NCBI RefSeq assembly: GCF_040267685.1
Contig: NZ_CP158367.1
Coordinates: 1,240,001-1,304,000, forward strand
Direction of reading: 5' to 3'
Source: Proteinivorax tanatarense
GTDB taxonomy: Bacteria; Bacillota; Proteinivoracia; Proteinivoracales; Proteinivoracaceae
Length of the DNA stretch: 64,000 nt
Shown in pieces: positions 16,508 through 25,998 of this stretch (positions within the stretch are counted from its first letter, which is position 1; every line of letters starts with the position of its first letter). Both the position numbers and the translations under genes were made by a program. The notes under the pieces were generated by a model. It had not been told where the DNA came from, did no database searches, and saw only the letters and a list, made by a program, of their open reading frames with translations.

Positions 16508-17247
16508 ATGAAAGAAATTATTAGGTTCAAGCAGTTTTCTTTTGGGTATGTTTCAACGGCTAAAGTTTTAAAGAAAATAAATCTTGAAGTTAAACAAGGA
16601 GAATGCCTTGGTCTTTTAGGGGCTAATGGAAGCGGGAAAACAACTCTTATAAAGTGCCTTCTGGGTGAGCTAAAAGGTATTGGTAGGGTAGAAGTATTTG
16701 GAATGGTTCCTAATATAAGTTCGCCTAAATTTAAAAATGGTATAGGAGTTGTATTTGATCACGACTTACTTATTGATTATTTAACGTTAGAAGAATACTT
16801 GTTTTTTGTTGGAAACACATACAAGCTAAAACAGGTAGAAATAAAAGAAAAAATAGATTATTATCTAGAATATTTTAAGCTACAACAGAGTAAAAAGCGA
16901 ATAATAAAATTTTTCTCTCATGGTATGAGAAAAAAAACTCAAATTATTGCAGCTTTAATTCATAGCCCTAATTTGTTAATAGTTGATGAGCCTACTTTGG
17001 ATTAGATATAGAAATGATATACTATTTAAAAAAATTACTTCTTAAACTTAAAGATGAATGTAATATGACTACTCTAGTTTCAACCCATAACATGTCTTTT
17101 GTGGAAGAGGTATGTGGTAGTATTGCTATAGTTAATGATGGGGAGATAGTAAATCGCTTAAGCAGTGATGAGAAAAGTAGTTTTAACCTGGAGAAGGTAT
17201 TTATGAATAGTGTTAATGAAGGAAATAATCAAAATGTGGATATATAA
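16508..17247 (+). pseudogene. ABC transporter ATPase with a single-base frameshift
   Basis: ATP-binding subunit. Walker A is LGANGSGKTT near 38-47, the signature is degenerate (FSHGMRKK) and Walker B reads LLIVDEPTL. The frame then stops at TAG 17003-17005. Inserting one G into TTGG at 16997-17000 restores DEPTLGLDIEM, the standard D-loop, and the reading continues to 17247 (about 246 aa, normal length) with the H-loop STHNMS. Either a real one-base deletion in a G run or a sequence error. The 165-aa product would lack the D- and H-loops and be inactive. Confidence 0.8.
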
Positions 17248-18619
17248 ACTAATTATTAAGGAGAAACTCTATTCTTTTAAAAACGTAATTCGGATTTTGT
17301 TAGTTAGATATCCCTTCCAACTCACTTTAGGTTTAGTAGCACTTGCTTTTGTATTCTATGCAACATATCAAATAATAAATAATTTTTATGGAGGATTGAT
17401 GGCAACAGACGATTCTAGCATAATTTTATTTATTTATTTTCTAAAGCGTGAGTTTATATTATTATTTGGAATAAGCTCCTTATCAATATTAATCTTGACA
17501 GATAAAAGTGTTAAAATCTATTGGCAGATAAATAAGCAACTTCCTATTAGGCCGGATACAGTGTATTTTGCTCACTTAACTTTATATTTTACTTTACTGT
17601 CTTTACCATCGCTATTGTTAATAACAATTTGTGCATCGATATTAAAAGTAAGTGTAATTAAGACACTTGTTCTATTATTATTTTATGTTGCGATTACTCT
17701 TGGATATATTTTCTTATGTTTTAGCATTTCTAAGCTTATTAGTTCAAAAACTACAGATAAACAATGTTATTTTATTGCATGTGTTATAACAGTAGTTACT
17801 TTGTCTATAGGCTTTTATTATTATCTTGACAACTTATCATTAAACTCAATATTAAAGGGTAATAATTTCTTGAGTTACATAATATTGTTGTCCCCTAATA
17901 TATTAGGGATACTATTAATGTATACGTTAAGAAAAGCAGATATTAGCTTGGTAGAGAATAAGCGGTATTTATATCAGTATGCAGGTGCGCCTAAAATATT
18001 AAAGAAGATTGAAAATATATATTTACGTATTTTAGTATTAGAAGTTAAGCGTAATTGGAAAGTATATGGTGCTTTTATATCAATACCTGTTACTTTAGGG
18101 GCAATCAATACTTTTTTCTTACAGCATCCTGATTATTCACTCGTTTTTTTTACGCTAGCTTCAACGGGAACTGTTTCAATAGGATTCTATAATAGTTACA
18201 TAGAATCTTTTAAAATTCTTCCACTAAAAGAAGAGGTGAATTTGCTGCTAAGGTGGGTATTTATGGTATTTCTTATTAGCCTTCTTTACATTTTATTATC
18301 CTTGACTTTTGCAAACTATATGCTTATTTCAGATTACATAGAAATAATATTGTTGTCGACAATATTTTTTATAATATGTTATTTAACTAAGATACCATTA
18401 ATAAAGAATGGTAAGGAAAACGACAAATTTTGTTCGCTTGGAGTGTTTGGGCCATTGGTGTATAAGTTTTTTTTTGAGTCACTTAATATGATCTATAGCA
18501 TGATTTTTAGTTCCGAAATTAATTATATCTATTTTTGTTCTTTAGTGACTTCGGGGTTAGTTGTATTAGTTTTTTTTGAGTTAAAAGACAAAAATGATAC
18601 AAAATATTTAAGCTCTTGA
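17234..18619 (+). CDS. Multispanning membrane protein, probable ABC permease
   Basis: About 461 aa and strongly hydrophobic, with roughly 10-12 predicted membrane helices, no enzyme motif and no recognised family. It overlaps the end of the frameshifted ATPase gene, so it is most simply the permease of that transporter. The frame opens at GTG 17210, but ATG 17234 with GAAGGA upstream is the better start. If the ATPase really is broken this permease may have no partner, unless another ATPase substitutes. Confidence 0.65.
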   Translation: MWIYKLIIKEKLYSFKNVIRILLVRYPFQLTLGLVALAFVFYATYQIINNFYGGLMATDDSSIILFIYFLKREFILLFGISSLSILILTDKSVKIYWQINKQLPIRPDTVYFAHLTLYFTLLSLPSLLLITICASILKVSVIKTLVLLLFYVAITLGYIFLCFSISKLISSKTTDKQCYFIACVITVVTLSIGFYYYLDNLSLNSILKGNNFLSYIILLSPNILGILLMYTLRKADISLVENKRYLYQYAGAPKILKKIENIYLRILVLEVKRNWKVYGAFISIPVTLGAINTFFLQHPDYSLVFFTLASTGTVSIGFYNSYIESFKILPLKEEVNLLLRWVFMVFLISLLYILLSLTFANYMLISDYIEIILLSTIFFIICYLTKIPLIKNGKENDKFCSLGVFGPLVYKFFFESLNMIYSMIFSSEINYIYFCSLVTSGLVVLVFFELKDKNDTKYLSS

Positions 18620-18677
18620 TAGGAATATTATTTATTCAAATAAACAGCTTTCAAGGTAAAACTTTTTTCAGTATAAC

Positions 18678-18806
18678 TTTAACACATCCTGGGCATCCCC
18701 TACCTATATGAATAATACCTAGTTAGGCTAAATCGAACAAGCACAATAACGTATAAACGCTTTGTGCTTGCTTTTTCTATACCTCCTACCAGCTAATGCA
18801 TCTTAA
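18678..18806 (-). repeat. Dispersed hairpin repeat, copy 3 (inverted)
   Basis: The reverse complement reads GATGCATTAGCTGGTAGGAGG, then GAAAAAGCAAGCACAAAGCG..., then a tail with GGTAGGGG, in the same order as the copy at 7447. Hairpin A is diverged and its stem is rebuilt with other bases. Tail to tail of this copy and the next spans about 365 bp. Confidence 0.6.
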
Positions 18807-18910
18807 TTATGCTGAGAAGCGTTATCGGCCTTATGATTATCCATTCCACCTTGGTCGTCAAGCTTGATGTGTATTATGGGTAGCAACTCTTGAAGTCTTA
18901 TACAAGCTGA

Positions 18911-19042
18911 GAGATAGGGGATAGATGATAGAAAAAGCACAGAGCGTATTACGCTGCTGCGCTTTTTTTCATTTAACTAAGACACGATGTGTCCTATTCT
19001 AGATTTCTTCACAGATGTAGGGGTTGGACCTCTGCGCTCGAC
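18911..19042 (+). repeat. Dispersed hairpin repeat, copy 4
   Basis: GAGATAGGGGATAGATGATAG start, hairpin A GCACAGAGCGTATTACGCTGCTGCGC plus T run, then ATGTAGGGGTTGGACC in place of hairpin B, whose right arm is decayed. Confidence 0.65.
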
Positions 19043-19067
19043 TATTTAAATTTTATCGTGCTAATTT

Positions 19068-19093
19068 GTCATCCAGAACGAAGTGAAAGATCT
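19068..19093 (+). repeat. GTCATCC...GATCT repeat (source of spurious HPERSERS translations)
   Basis: GTCATCCAGAACGAAGTGAA followed by AGATCT is a diverged copy of a short repeat widespread in bacterial genomes; its false translation reads CHPERSERS. A second, also diverged copy is at 38775-38800. Confidence 0.6.
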
Positions 19094-19170
19094 ATGGACT
19101 TTAAAAACGCATTCAACTATACTAGACAATTAATTAACCTGTCTACTGTTATAGCCTGTTTTAGGGTTAA

Positions 19171-19641
19171 TCATTCTTTAACGTATAAACCTCTATTTAG
19201 TCCATCCTGTATAGCAGAACGAATTTTGTTTGCTCGCAGAGTGGCGGCGGTGAAACCGTCGATATCTTCTGCAAGATTGACAGGGTCATACAATTCCTCT
19301 AAAGCCTCGGTTATATTTGTTCCTTGTATAGACTCTAGCACTTGTTCATGCTGACTAGTTAGTGACTCTATTGTTTCATCTTCAGTTTCTAAATAATCTT
19401 GTCCGTTGTAGTATAAATGTCTAAAACTTATACTTTCGATGTTATTGTCATTTAACGAAAATTGCACATTTACTTGGATTTCATCGCCATCGATAAATAC
19501 ACCTCTATATGTTCCATCCTCATAGTTTCCCACAGCAGGTGTTTGGTTTTCATCAACTCCCTGCTGTGGAGCACCAGGCTGACAACCAATTAATAGAAAC
19601 GTAATAGCGAATAGTGATGTTAATATTTTTAAGTTTTTCAT
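19171..19641 (-). CDS. FMN-binding domain lipoprotein
   Basis: Secreted lipoprotein of 156 aa. The signal peptide has lipobox LLIGC, with Cys20 as lipid site. The FMN-binding domain (NqrC/RnfG-like, PF04205) occupies the rest: YEDGTYRGVF at its start and DGFTAATLRANK near 131-142, where the Thr of the D-x-x-T-x-A-T-type motif would be covalently flavinylated by an ApbE enzyme (family knowledge; no apbE here). Probably an extracytoplasmic electron carrier. Its upstream region is cut by the IS21 insertion about 230 bp away. A decayed relative remains at 15686-15805. Confidence 0.85.
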   Translation of the reverse strand: MKNLKILTSLFAITFLLIGCQPGAPQQGVDENQTPAVGNYEDGTYRGVFIDGDEIQVNVQFSLNDNNIESISFRHLYYNGQDYLETEDETIESLTSQHEQVLESIQGTNITEALEELYDPVNLAEDIDGFTAATLRANKIRSAIQDGLNRGLYVKE

Positions 19642-19928
19642 GGTCTACACTCCTTTTGGGCAAATGGTATTTTTATGGTGTCCTTACTTACAGAATTTAT
19701 TCAAGCATGTTCTTGTTTAAAGTATTAAGAGCAGTTTAGGATAGTGTTTTAGTTACCTAAAATATTTAATATTAAATGTGAGGTTGAAGGTGATGCAAAA
19801 CTTTAACATAGTGTTAATATTAAAAAAAAGGTTTTAATGTAAAAATAACGAACAAAATTAAATAGGGTGTAACTGGCAAGTAGAATTGGAGAAATTTTGG
19901 CAATTAATTTTCCCTAACCTTTTTCCAG

Positions 19929-20690
19929 TTAAAACCTAGAATTTTCTTCAAAAAATGATTCTCTGTGTGCTAATCTATAACTTTTACCTGACATATTAAA
20001 TAACTCACATCTATGAGTGATTCTATCTAAAACAGCTGTAGTTAAAGCTGGGTCACCCAATAGTTCAGTCCAGTCTTCTAGACCTTTATTTGAGGTAATA
20101 ATAAGTGATGCTTGTTCATGAAGTGCCGTTATGAGTTGGAAAAACAGGTTAGACTCTTCCCTAGATATCGGCAAGTAACCTAGTTCATCGATGATTAGTA
20201 AGCTAGAGGACAAAACCTTATTTATTTTGCCTTTACTTTTTCTTGATATCTCTTGGGTTTTTAAACAGTGCATAAGGTCGTTCATAGTAACAAAGCTAAC
20301 CTTGTACCCCATCTCAACAGCCCTGTAGCCTAGTGCTATTGCTAAGTGAGTTTTACCGACCCCAGGAGGGCCCAAAAAAATTAAATTATACATACGGTCT
20401 ATCCATTCCAATTCCGATAAACTGTTAACTTGTCTTTGAGTTATGGACTTTTGAAAATCTAAATCAAAATCTTCTATAATTTTAAGTGTAGGAAAACCAG
20501 CGTTTTTTAGCCTTCTTGCCTGTGCTTTTTCTTCTTTTAGTTTCATTTCTTCCTGAAGTATGTTTAACAAAAATTGCTGATATGAAATGCTTTTTCCATC
20601 TGCATCTTGAACGACTTGAGAAGCGTTTGTATTTAAGTAGTCAAGCTTTAATTTTTTAGCATTTTCTTTGATTAGCTCCAATTTCTCCAC
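19929..20690 (-). CDS. istB: IS21 helper ATPase IstB
   Basis: AAA+ (DnaA/DnaC-like) ATPase of 253 aa that assembles on target DNA and recruits the IstA transposase. Walker A is FLGPPGVGKTHLA near 104-116, Walker B LLIIDELGYLP near 165-175, sensor residue in IITSNK. GTG start; the gene overlaps the end of istA by 35 bp, the usual coupled arrangement. Confidence 0.95.
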   Translation of the reverse strand: MEKLELIKENAKKLKLDYLNTNASQVVQDADGKSISYQQFLLNILQEEMKLKEEKAQARRLKNAGFPTLKIIEDFDLDFQKSITQRQVNSLSELEWIDRMYNLIFLGPPGVGKTHLAIALGYRAVEMGYKVSFVTMNDLMHCLKTQEISRKSKGKINKVLSSSLLIIDELGYLPISREESNLFFQLITALHEQASLIITSNKGLEDWTELLGDPALTTAVLDRITHRCELFNMSGKSYRLAHRESFFEENSRF

Positions 20691-22245
20691 TGTGACTGTC
20701 CCCTTTCAAAGAATTAGTATACTCTTCAATACTTCTTATTTCAGGCTTTAAATCCTGATACTTTGAAGGGGTAGAAATGTCTGCCTTAAAGTACTTTTTA
20801 TTAAGTTGTCGTTTTTCTTCCTCCTTAAAGTATTGGATTGTATCCTTAAGCATGCCAGCGCTGTAGAGTTTTCTTTCAACGCAGTAATCAATAGCTTTTT
20901 GTACAAGTGACGGGTTTTCAGATGTCACTGTTTTAATTATTAGGTTAGATTGATCTTTAAAGTATCTAGATTTTTCAGCCCTAATGATATCAACAAACGT
21001 TATTGCCTTATCAGTTTCTCCTAAACTTTTTAAAACTTTCTCACGCATTTCGTCGCAACTGTACTTTCTTGATTTTTGCCTATCTGGGTGGTCTATTGTT
21101 ACTAGCTGACCTTTTCCTTTAGCAATTTTATGTGTGATAATCAACTCATTAGTATCTTTATCAATTATTTCGATACAATCTTTTTTAACTGATAAATTAA
21201 CTTCTTTACCTGGTGAATAAGTCCCTATGGGTACTTGATATCTGTTTTGTTTGTAAAATACTGTATTGTTTTTTCTTACTAGATAGGTTAAAATTTTAGT
21301 ATCAGTTGATTCAGCAAAGAGGGTAGGTATTGGCATTAAGTGTTCCTTTTCCAGAGCAAACACTTCTGCCGGTACCTTCTTTGTTGTTTCATGGACTTTT
21401 TTATTGCCGGTTCTTTCTAGCCATTTTAGATTATCATCATTAAAGGATTCAATATCTACAAATTTTCTATGTTTAGCGAAGTTATTCTTGGCATACTTTA
21501 CTACAGCTTCTACTTTGCCTTTGCTTTCAGGATCAGCCTTTCTGCAAAGGTACACTTTAAACTTAAGAGAGTTAAGATAATTTTGAAATCCTTCGGTATA
21601 TAATATATCTCCATTGTTTTCAGAAACTACTAGTACTTTATCTTGATCATAAACTATCTCTTTGGGTCTGCCGCCAAAGTACTCAAAAGCTTTGTTGTGG
21701 GCTTTGATGAAACTTGATGTTGTAAATGGCTTGTCCGACCACCATACGAACTTGTATCTTGAATGGGATAAAACCATTCCAAAACAATATGCTTTTACTC
21801 TTTTATTATCATGTGTCTTAAGCCATATCTCTCCTAGATCAACTTGAGCTTGATACCCCATAGGAAGATTTTCTATTTCTTCATACTGCCTAACTGATGT
21901 CACTTTGGGCAAGTCATATTCTTTTCTAAGCTTGTTTACATAGAGCCTTAGAGTTCTTTCCTTAAAATCTAGCTCACCATGTTTTTCTAAAAGCCAATCA
22001 TAAATCTGAGCGGCTGACATATCTCGGTATTCTTTAATCCATTCTAAAATTTGCTTTTTGTATTTATCCACCTTCTTTCTCCGTGATTGAGCTGTATTAT
22101 GGAGCTCTGAAAACTCATCAAACTCCATATCCCAGTACTTTGATACGGTCTTGTAGTCAATCTCTAGTAGCCTTGCAACTTGGGATTTATTTAATCCCCT
22201 AGACCTATTTTCTTTAATTTTGGCAAACATATCCCACCTCTTCAA
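20656..22245 (-). CDS. istA: IS21 transposase IstA
   Basis: DDE-type transposase, 529 aa. The N-terminal helix-turn-helix (NKSQVARLLEIDYKTVSKYW) binds the element ends. The catalytic core shows QVDLGE (first Asp), EIVYDQDK (second Asp) and the later Glu in SKGKVEA, the usual IS21 spacing. The C-terminal beta-barrel contains YQVPIGTYSPGK. The TTG start has GGAGG 8 nt upstream. Full length and undamaged. Confidence 0.95.
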   Translation of the reverse strand: MKRWDMFAKIKENRSRGLNKSQVARLLEIDYKTVSKYWDMEFDEFSELHNTAQSRRKKVDKYKKQILEWIKEYRDMSAAQIYDWLLEKHGELDFKERTLRLYVNKLRKEYDLPKVTSVRQYEEIENLPMGYQAQVDLGEIWLKTHDNKRVKAYCFGMVLSHSRYKFVWWSDKPFTTSSFIKAHNKAFEYFGGRPKEIVYDQDKVLVVSENNGDILYTEGFQNYLNSLKFKVYLCRKADPESKGKVEAVVKYAKNNFAKHRKFVDIESFNDDNLKWLERTGNKKVHETTKKVPAEVFALEKEHLMPIPTLFAESTDTKILTYLVRKNNTVFYKQNRYQVPIGTYSPGKEVNLSVKKDCIEIIDKDTNELIITHKIAKGKGQLVTIDHPDRQKSRKYSCDEMREKVLKSLGETDKAITFVDIIRAEKSRYFKDQSNLIIKTVTSENPSLVQKAIDYCVERKLYSAGMLKDTIQYFKEEEKRQLNKKYFKADISTPSKYQDLKPEIRSIEEYTNSLKGDSHSGEIGANQRKC

Positions 22246-22387
22246 TTCTCATACCTCCTCTGATAAATTAACTCTTTAATTTTATCAGAAGGGGTATTTT
22301 TTTAGTAGATAACTGGAAAAAATTCTCCGTTTCTATTTGCCAAAATCTCTCCATTTTAGTTTACCATTTACATAGGGAGGTGTTGAC

Positions 22388-23056
22388 TTGAAAAATAAGG
22401 GGATTTATGTAGCAGTATCTTTAATTTTTGCAGTTTTTATTTTGGGGGTGATTTTCATAGGACTATGGCCTGGGGATACTGACCAAGAAAACGCAGAAGA
22501 CGAATATAGGTCTACTGATGAACCAGTAAAAACTACTGAATTAGATCAGAAGGATAGTCAATCTTCTGATACTGATAATCAAGACGTTGATGAGGAAGTT
22601 AATGAGGAAGGTGAGAAAAGTGTAAAAACAACTAATGAATCTGATGTAGCTAAAAGTTCTGATAAAAGCGCTAACCCTGATAGTTTAGGGGAGCTACTTG
22701 GTGTTAAAAGTTCAGATATAGAGTTTTACGATAATGCATTAAGTGTAGTAAAAGGAAAAGATTTGACTTTGGATGTTACCTATTCAGAACATAATCAAAG
22801 AACTTTAAAACAGTTGATTGAAGATAGTTTAAATATGCAGGCGGAATATATAGATGGAACTATAACAGAAGAAGGTCCATATTATAATTTACTTGTATTT
22901 TATGAAGATAGAGCTTATACAGTTATAATTTATGAGAAATATCTACTTATAATCCATCCTAATTCTTACTTTGGTATTGATATATATTCAATGAAAGAAA
23001 AAGATCTACATCAAATAATTAATACATATGATTTTAAATGGATGAGTAGAGGCTAA
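22388..23056 (+). CDS. Unrecognised membrane-anchored protein with acidic linker
   Basis: 222 aa. One N-terminal membrane helix (about 5-28), then about 75 residues that are very rich in Asp, Glu, Ser, Thr and Lys (disordered, extracytoplasmic), then a compact C-terminal domain of about 120 residues (LGELLGVKSSDIEFYD... to the end). No family recognised. TTG start with GGGAGGTG; this site begins in the TAGGG target duplicate of the IS21 element, so the gene has been cut off from its original upstream region. Confidence 0.6.
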   Translation: MKNKGIYVAVSLIFAVFILGVIFIGLWPGDTDQENAEDEYRSTDEPVKTTELDQKDSQSSDTDNQDVDEEVNEEGEKSVKTTNESDVAKSSDKSANPDSLGELLGVKSSDIEFYDNALSVVKGKDLTLDVTYSEHNQRTLKQLIEDSLNMQAEYIDGTITEEGPYYNLLVFYEDRAYTVIIYEKYLLIIHPNSYFGIDIYSMKEKDLHQIINTYDFKWMSRG

Positions 23057-23736
23057 TTCTGAGCTATTTTTTGTAATATGTAAACCAGAGCCTTATTGTA
23101 CTTAGTATAGGGAGAAAACTTTCTATGATAATTATAAAAAAACTAAACTTATGAACTGATATTTGCTTTGTTTATTACCCTAGATACAAAAAATGTTACT
23201 ATTCAAATTCAGTAGTAACACTTATGTATAGGTGAAAACAAACTGAGTATTTTTTGGATAAAAAAAATAATTACTCACGTTAGAGCTAACTAAAAAACTG
23301 TTCAGTGACGTTTACTGACCTTAACTTTGAACAACCCTACTTATAAAAAATTAAGGGTTGTTTTTTGATTCAGTCATTGTATAGGTTAAAATAGTTTATT
23401 TTTAGGAAGCATTTTTTAGTTGCCATAAAAAAATCATAGTTAATTAGCATTATTGTAGAGTTTTAAGCTTTAGATAAATTTATAAAGAAGGGTAAATCCT
23501 AGAGAGGATGAGCTTATATCTCGAAGCAAGTTTAAAGAGTTAGCCTTTGACTTTAAAGGCAGTATTTGAAAATACAGAACTAAGTTTTTACATATAATAT
23601 TATCCAATTAGGTTTCTATTTGATTTTATAGCAAAAGAATTTAATATAAAATTTAAAATCAAATGAAGGGTTTAAAAATTCTGTGTAGAAATAGTTATTT
23701 AACATAAATGGAAAATTAAGGGGGAGAAGGGGTTCT
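23057..23736. other. 680-bp non-coding gap
   Basis: No gene with a credible start. The only clear structure is the terminator at 23331-23366. The remainder is AT-rich and must hold the promoter of the LRR protein genes. Confidence 0.5.
23331..23366 (+). terminator. Rho-independent terminator
   Basis: AACAACCCT (23331-23339) / AGGGTTGTT (23355-23363) with T run to 23366, about 275 bp after the anchored protein gene. Confidence 0.75.
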
Positions 23737-24906
23737 ATGGATAGAGAAAAAATTTTTAACTTAACTGGAGTTGCAGTCACTTTTTACTTTTTATTTAAAG
23801 GGTGGCACTTAACGTTTCATCCATTATTAATAGTATCCATTTTATTAATAAGAGAATTCATGATTGGAGATACAAAAAAGCTACTGTATGGTTTGCTATT
23901 TAGCTATATTTTTATTCTTTATAGTTTTTACTTTTCATCAATTATATTACTTATAGCTTATATAACTTATAATATATACTTAGTAGTAAAAAAAGAAATA
24001 ACAATGGCGGATACAAGAAGACTGCAAACTTTGCTACTTGCTTGTTTGCTTTTTTTAGGAGATATACTACAGCATCAATATTTTATCATAGATTATTTTG
24101 AATACATGATGCTATTATTTTTTACAACTTTTTTAACTTATAACGTGTATTCAAGTTCTGCTACTTATAAATCTAGAAATATTGCGTTGTTGTTGTCAGG
24201 TATAGTTATATTGACGTCAGCCCATGTTTATACAATAAATAGCCGAGTCATAAAGGATGCTACATTAAATAGAAATGTGCATGATTTATACGATTCTCGT
24301 TTTATTAGCGCAGAAACAGAGATAGTTGAGGAAAGCCCTGATTTAGAAAGACTTGATTATGTAATTATTAATAGAAGCTTATTAAATAGTGTAAACAGTT
24401 TACAAGGAATTGAAAACTTCCCTAATATCTGGGAAGTGCAGTTATATGGACAGGATAAATTAACCAGTTATAATGAACTGGCAGCTTTAGATAACTTAAC
24501 AAGCCTAAGGATATCTAATCCTAATCCACAATTCCAGATAGAACACTTGCCGACTTTGGCCAATTTAGAGGAATTTTGGTATAGCAATGAATTAACTAAT
24601 GTTGAAGTTAAGTTTTGCAATTTCCCCAATTTAAAAAAACTAAATCTTAGTGAAAGTCTTGGTTTCGAAAATAGGGCGAGAGACGGCTCTTTAACTGTAG
24701 ATATTAGGCAAAATCCACTTATCGAAACTATCAGCATAAGATCAATCACAAGTAACCAGATTGAGATTATTGGGCTTGAAGAAGCGGAGAATTTAAAGGA
24801 GATTTCGATATCGTATTCTAATTATAAGGATGACAATAAGGCAAAGCAGGTTGAACAGTATAAGGATGAGATTAGAAAAATAAGGCCTGATATAGAGGTG
24901 AGATAG
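23737..24906 (+). CDS. Membrane protein with C-terminal leucine-rich repeats, copy 1
   Basis: 389 aa. Residues 1-170 are hydrophobic with about six membrane helices. Residues about 200-375 form irregular leucine-rich repeats of 22-25 residues (LERLDYVIINRSLL, GIENFPNIWEVQLYG, LAALDNLTSLRIS, LPTLANLEEFWYS, FPNLKKLNLS). The end reads YKDEIRKIRPDIEVR, shared by all three copies. Function unknown; the repeats are probably outside the cell and bind something. First of three tandem paralogues and the most distant in its membrane part. Confidence 0.7.
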   Translation: MDREKIFNLTGVAVTFYFLFKGWHLTFHPLLIVSILLIREFMIGDTKKLLYGLLFSYIFILYSFYFSSIILLIAYITYNIYLVVKKEITMADTRRLQTLLLACLLFLGDILQHQYFIIDYFEYMMLLFFTTFLTYNVYSSSATYKSRNIALLLSGIVILTSAHVYTINSRVIKDATLNRNVHDLYDSRFISAETEIVEESPDLERLDYVIINRSLLNSVNSLQGIENFPNIWEVQLYGQDKLTSYNELAALDNLTSLRISNPNPQFQIEHLPTLANLEEFWYSNELTNVEVKFCNFPNLKKLNLSESLGFENRARDGSLTVDIRQNPLIETISIRSITSNQIEIIGLEEAENLKEISISYSNYKDDNKAKQVEQYKDEIRKIRPDIEVR

Positions 24907-24948
24907 TAAACTGCTTACTGAAAAATATCAAACAAGGAGTGTTTGTTT

Positions 24949-25956
24949 GTGGAGTTAAAGGAAAAAATTCTATATTTATTTGGGGTACTGATAGTGTTGG
25001 TTTTGTTTATAAATCACCAATTGATGACTATTTTTAGTCCAGTTTTTATATTGGGGTTTATATTTATTAGAGAAGCTATTTTAAAGCAAAGTGGTAAAAT
25101 ACAAGCCATACTTTTTGTCACTCTATTAGCCATAGGTAGAATTATTGCTGAATATCATTTCCAAGCAGTTTATTATTTTGATAATATTTTGATAGCATTT
25201 TTTGTGGGATGTTTAATTTATAATATTTATAAGAGCTCATCAGCTAAAAAACTTAGGAATGCTACAGCGTTAGTAGTAATAGTAGCGTTACTTATAACTT
25301 CTAATATCTATGTTAGCGCTTATATGGAAAGTCAAAGAGTATTTAAAGATGCAAATCTTCAAAGGATAGTCTCTGATGCTTATGAAGCTAGATTTATTGG
25401 GGCAGATATTGAGTTAAAGGAAGGAAGTTCTGACTTAGAAAGGTTTGATCATCTAAGCATAGGGGGAAGAAGAACGGTAACAAGCTTAGAAGGAATCGAA
25501 AACCTCCCTAACTTAGAGAGTTTGTATATTGGGCAAAATATGTTAATTGATTATAGTGAGCTTGCAGAACTTGAAAATTTAAAAAGGTTGAAGATAACTG
25601 ATCCACATCCAGGTTTTAAGCTTTCAGATCTACCAAAGCTAGAGAATTTAGAATTCCTTACGATACAGAATCATTGCTTTGGTAATCAAGGTGATATTAT
25701 AGAACTTACAAACTTCCCAAATCTAACCAAATTAAGTTTATATGATTTGTTTGATGAAGGGAAGTTACTAACGATTGACATAACAGAGGCGCCGTATCTT
25801 GAAGATTTAAGTGTTAGCAACTTAGGTAAAGTAGTAGGCTTAAAAGAAGCGGGAAATTTAAAGAATATAACGATCATGAGTATTATTAACTACACCGAAG
25901 TAAAAAATTATAAGGATGAAATTAGGAAAGCAAGGCCGGATATAGAGGTGAGATAG
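24949..25956 (+). CDS. Membrane protein with C-terminal leucine-rich repeats, copy 2
   Basis: 335 aa from GTG 24949, which stands 9 nt after GGAG; a TTG at 24943 is too close to it. About five membrane helices occupy residues 1-125, then LRR blocks such as LTSLEGIENLPNLESLYIG, LAELENLKRLKIT and LPKLENLEFLTIQ, ending in NYKDEIRKARPDIEVR. DNA up to about 25450 is almost identical to copy 3 at an offset of exactly 1050 bp, including the intergenic sequence, whereas the LRR half differs strongly. Cotranscribed with its neighbours (42-bp gaps). Confidence 0.7.
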   Translation: MELKEKILYLFGVLIVLVLFINHQLMTIFSPVFILGFIFIREAILKQSGKIQAILFVTLLAIGRIIAEYHFQAVYYFDNILIAFFVGCLIYNIYKSSSAKKLRNATALVVIVALLITSNIYVSAYMESQRVFKDANLQRIVSDAYEARFIGADIELKEGSSDLERFDHLSIGGRRTVTSLEGIENLPNLESLYIGQNMLIDYSELAELENLKRLKITDPHPGFKLSDLPKLENLEFLTIQNHCFGNQGDIIELTNFPNLTKLSLYDLFDEGKLLTIDITEAPYLEDLSVSNLGKVVGLKEAGNLKNITIMSIINYTEVKNYKDEIRKARPDIEVR

Positions 25957-25998
25957 TAAACTGCTTACTGAAAAATATCAAACAAGGAGTGTTTGTTC

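Larger units (their letters stand above)
18620..19170. other. Repeat-filled non-coding region
   Basis: Contains two oppositely oriented copies of the dispersed hairpin repeat (18678-18806 and 18911-19042) and a GTCATCC-type repeat (19068-19093). An open frame at 18989-19354 is only a translation of these repeats and of the antisense of the lipoprotein gene. Confidence 0.7.
19868..22372 (-). mobile_element. Complete IS21-family insertion sequence (2505 bp)
   Basis: Carries istA and istB. The ends are related inverted repeats: left 19868 TGTAACTGGCAAGTAGAATT, and right (reverse complement from 22372) TGTAAATGGTAAACTAAAAT, continuing GGAGA-ATTTTGGCAA in both. Inner copies of TTTTTCCAGTTA occur at both ends. 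A 5-bp direct repeat TAGGG (19863-19867 and 22373-22377) flanks the element as target duplication. Both genes are intact, so it may still be mobile. Confidence 0.9.

Noticed and set aside
18989-19354. 121-codon open frame on the plus strand containing CHPERSERS
   Set aside because: It is a translation through the hairpin repeat, the GTCATCC repeat and the antisense of the FMN-binding lipoprotein gene; no ribosome binding site.
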